Shown here piece by piece: positions 41,946 to 43,984 of a stretch of 43,984 nucleotides of DNA; the first letter of the stretch is position 1; every line of letters begins with the position of its first letter. The stretch comes from Paludibacteraceae bacterium (GTDB taxonomy: Bacteria; Bacteroidota; Bacteroidia; Bacteroidales; Paludibacteraceae). The translations under genes and the position numbers were made by a program. A model generated the notes under the pieces. The model was not told the DNA's origin and did no database searches. It worked only from the letters and a program-made list of their open reading frames with translations. Location: the NCBI GenBank assembly GCA_017962005.1, contig JAGCWE010000053.1, forward strand, positions 1 to 43,984, written 5' to 3'.

Positions 41946-41953
41946 CAAAAGTA
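41946..41953 (-). promoter_or_regulatory. Promoter of the aryl-polyene operon
   Basis: On the reverse strand TACTTTTG (41953 to 41946) is an exact -7 box, 38 nt before the methyltransferase start. The -33 position (around 41975-41977) has TTA, not TTG, so the promoter may be weak or regulated. The forward promoter for the divergent nitroreductase is 70 bp away. Confidence 0.55.
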
Positions 41954-42024
41954 ATTGAAAAAATTGAATTATCCTAACCGCTGCTTATAAAAGTTACAAT
42001 TATTTACCAATGACGGCTGTCTGT

Positions 42025-42055
42025 TTTGTATTTTATCGTTTTTCCTGTATCTTTG
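42025..42055 (+). promoter_or_regulatory. Promoter for the nitroreductase-pdxA-alaS set
   Basis: TTTG (42025-42028) and TATCTTTG (42048-42055) are 19 nt apart, an exact match for both Bacteroidota boxes. The nitroreductase ATG follows 41 nt after the -7 box. Confidence 0.7.
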
Positions 42056-42096
42056 CCGCCCGCTAACATAAACAGTGCAATAACTTTTTTTCCGAT

Positions 42097-42606
42097 ATGA
42101 ACAGCTTCTTGGAATTATGCCGTGCGCGGCGGTCATACCGCAAGTACACCTCCGAGCCGGTCAGCAAAGAACAATTGGACCGCATTCTGCAATGCGCGCT
42201 GATGTCGCCTTCGGGCAAACGTCTCAATCCGTGGGAGTTCTACGTCTGCACCAATCAGACTGCCATCCGCAGCCTCAAGGACTGCCGCACGATGGGTACA
42301 ACGATGTTGGAGACCGCCCCCGTGGCAGTAGCCGTGGCGTTGGACGCGCAGAAAGCCGACACATGGCAGTCGGACGGAGCCATCGCCGCCCTCAATCTGC
42401 AACTCGCCGCAGCCGATGAGGGGCTGGGCAGCTGCTGGTGCCACATCTACAACCGCGACAACGCCGAGGCGCGCGTCAGAGAGGCTTTCGGCATACCCGA
42501 CAACCTCAACGTGCTCTGCCTCATCACCATCGGACACAAGGACGAGGAACGCCAACTATACGACCTAACGAAACTACCTTACTCCAAAATTCACTATACA
42601 GAATGA
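42097..42606 (+). CDS. Nitroreductase-family protein
   Basis: A 169-residue FMN-dependent oxidoreductase of the small nitroreductase family, with R-A-R-R-S-Y-R-K-Y (about 9-17), S-P-S-G-K-R-L-N-P-W-E-F (about 37-48) and G-S-C-W-C-H (about 110-115). It is a cytoplasmic form with no signal peptide and differs from the lipoprotein at 12708. Its stop codon overlaps the pdxA start (ATGA), so the two are likely co-translated. The substrate is unknown; the neighbour pdxA hints at no direct link. Confidence 0.88.
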   Translation: MNSFLELCRARRSYRKYTSEPVSKEQLDRILQCALMSPSGKRLNPWEFYVCTNQTAIRSLKDCRTMGTTMLETAPVAVAVALDAQKADTWQSDGAIAALNLQLAAADEGLGSCWCHIYNRDNAEARVREAFGIPDNLNVLCLITIGHKDEERQLYDLTKLPYSKIHYTE

Positions 42607-43685
42607 AACCTACCATAGCCATCACAGCCGGCGACATCAACGGTGTCGGCTACGAAATCCTGCTCAAAGGATTGGAAGACAACCATATACTGGAGATTTG
42701 CAAACCCGTCATCTACGGCAACGCCGCGATAGCCAGACAGCACGCCGCCCTTCTGGACAACGAAGTGAAGCAACTGTCGTTCACGGTCATCAAGGACGCC
42801 GCCGATGCCATCGACGGGAAAATCAGCCTCATCACCTGCTATCCCGATGACACGCCCTTGCAGATAGGTGTCAGCACGCCCGAAGCCGGCAAAGCGAGCC
42901 TCGCCTCATTGGAACGCGCCTCACAGGACCTCAAAGCAGGCAAGGTGCAGGGCCTCGTCACCGCCCCTATCAACAAGGAGAACATCCAGTCCGAACAGTT
43001 CCGTTTCTCGGGGCACACCGAGTACCTGACCAAGCAGTTTGCACAAGGCGGCGACTCGCTGATGATGATGGTGAGTGACTGTATGCGCGTGGCGTTGGTC
43101 TGCAATCATGTGCCGCTCCGACAGGTGCCGGAAAAAATCACGGAGGAGCGCATTCTGGGCAAACTGCACACGCTGGAAAAGACCCTGCGCGACGACTTCA
43201 CCATCGAGAAACCCCGCATCGCCGTCCTCGCCCTCAACCCCCACGCGGGCGACAACGGACTGATTGGCACGGAGGAGCAGGAAATCATCCGTCCCACCGT
43301 GATGAAGGCGGTGGACGAAGGGCTGTGCGTGTTCGGTCCCTACTCGGCGGACGGCTTCTTCGGCGCGGGAAGGTACGTGCATTTCGATGCCGTGCTGGCC
43401 ATGTACCACGACCAGGGACTCATCCCCTTCAAGTCGCTCGATATGAACGGCGTGAACTTCACCGCCGGACTGAACATCATCCGCACCTCACCCGACCACG
43501 GCACCGCCTACGACCTCGCGGGCAAGAACCAGGCGAACCCCACCTCGTTCCGCCACGCGCTCTACATGGCAATCGACCTCTGGCGCACGCGCGAGCAGAA
43601 CAAGGAACTCAGGAAGAACCCGTTGGAGATAGTGGAAATAACGAGCAGTCACAAACGCCCGGACATACCACTGCCCACAGAATAA
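42603..43685 (+). CDS. pdxA: 4-hydroxythreonine-4-phosphate dehydrogenase
   Basis: A 360-residue enzyme of pyridoxal 5'-phosphate synthesis, oxidising 4-phospho-hydroxy-threonine with NAD. The N-terminal T-I-A-I-T-A-G-D-I-N-G-V-G-Y-E is diagnostic. The three zinc/divalent-metal histidines are in S-G-H-T-E-Y, N-H-V-P-L-R and M-Y-H-D-Q-G. Start chosen at 42603, where ATG overlaps the nitroreductase stop; an open frame extends further upstream inside the nitroreductase gene but begins with no homologous residues. The length is slightly above E. coli PdxA (329). pdxA is next to alaS in the same direction. Confidence 0.95.
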   Translation: MKPTIAITAGDINGVGYEILLKGLEDNHILEICKPVIYGNAAIARQHAALLDNEVKQLSFTVIKDAADAIDGKISLITCYPDDTPLQIGVSTPEAGKASLASLERASQDLKAGKVQGLVTAPINKENIQSEQFRFSGHTEYLTKQFAQGGDSLMMMVSDCMRVALVCNHVPLRQVPEKITEERILGKLHTLEKTLRDDFTIEKPRIAVLALNPHAGDNGLIGTEEQEIIRPTVMKAVDEGLCVFGPYSADGFFGAGRYVHFDAVLAMYHDQGLIPFKSLDMNGVNFTAGLNIIRTSPDHGTAYDLAGKNQANPTSFRHALYMAIDLWRTREQNKELRKNPLEIVEITSSHKRPDIPLPTE

Positions 43686-43703
43686 ACATAAACAATCAGC
43701 ACA

Positions 43704-43984
43704 ATGACAGCAAACGAAATACGCAAGTCGTTCCTTGACTTCATGCAGAGCAAGGGACACACCATCGTTCCCTCTGCGCCGATGGTTCTCAAAGACGACC
43801 CCACCCTTATGTTCACCAACGCCGGCATGAACCCGTGGAAGGGCATCATACTGGGCAACGACCCCATCGTGCATCCCCGCGTGGCGGACAGCCAGAAATG
43901 CCTCCGCGTGAGCGGCAAGCACAACGACTTGGAGGAAGTGGGGCACGACACCTACCACCACACCATGTTCGAGATGCTCGGCAA
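43704..43984 (+). CDS. alaS: Alanyl-tRNA synthetase, N-terminal fragment
   Basis: The first 93 codons of a class II synthetase, cut by the window end. It starts [13 protein letters not shown] and continues with the motif F-T-N-A-G-M-N and [11 protein letters not shown], both diagnostic of AlaRS. The ATG at 43704 lies 18 nt after the pdxA stop. The editing and tRNA-binding domains are beyond the window. Confidence 0.93.
   Translation, partial: MTANEIRKSFLDFMQSKGHTIVPSAPMVLKDDPTLMFTNAGMNPWKGIILGNDPIVHPRVADSQKCLRVSGKHNDLEEVGHDTYHHTMFEMLG

Noticed and set aside
1..43984. Insertion sequence, integron or prophage
   Set aside because: No transposase, integrase or phage structural gene was recognised and there are no long direct or inverted terminal repeats.

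Overview
The window looks like chromosome of an uncultured, host-associated member of the order Bacteroidales (Bacteroidota). Evidence: almost every upstream region carries the Bacteroidota sigma-factor promoter (a TAnnTTTG -7 box with a TTTG/TTG -33 box 19-21 nt upstream); there are BspA-like and beta-sandwich secreted proteins with short conserved C-terminal tails; there is a PspC/PadR/head-GIN operon; and base composition is moderately GC rich. No tRNA, rRNA, insertion sequence, prophage or CRISPR array was seen.

Layout. 1-330 is a non-coding leader. 331-7531 is a forward run of housekeeping genes: efp, galK, tig, an Mpl-type muropeptide ligase, dCMP deaminase, an S41 protease and rpe. 7509-13382 is a reverse run: nitroreductase-family lipoprotein, two-half M16 peptidase, era and a single-PDZ HtrA protease. 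13506-16771 is forward: adk, a secreted duplicated-domain protein, obg. 16772-17705 is a gene-free, repeat- and hairpin-rich stretch with a strong promoter that may encode a structured RNA or a long leader; it precedes a BspA-like leucine-rich-repeat protein (17706-19088). 19163-20904 is a reverse three-gene PspC/PadR/head-GIN operon, followed by forward comF.

The largest feature is 21791-41907: twenty tightly packed reverse genes, many with 1-4 nt overlaps, that form an aryl-polyene (flexirubin-related) biosynthetic cluster. Tyrosine ammonia-lyase should supply 4-coumarate. A PaaK-type ligase would load the aryl starter on one of two acyl carrier proteins. Three ketosynthases, a ketoreductase and two hotdog dehydratases would build the polyene, and an O-methyltransferase would decorate the aryl head. 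Two acyltransferase types (LpxL-like and PlsC-like), a glycosyltransferase, a LolA-like carrier, an EamA/SMR-like half-flippase and an MMPL exporter would attach the product to lipid and move it to the outer membrane. Unusual points are four multidomain fusions (GT2+esterase, PlsC+CrtI-like oxidoreductase, and two ketosynthases with extra KS-like tails), a FabI-type enoyl reductase with intact catalytic residues, and a small secreted protein of unknown function in the middle. The dialkylresorcinol genes darA/darB and a halogenase, which true flexirubin clusters carry, are not present.

Divergent from the cluster is a forward set: a nitroreductase, pdxA and the 5' part of alaS, which runs off the end. 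All assignments come from reading motifs; no database search was run.
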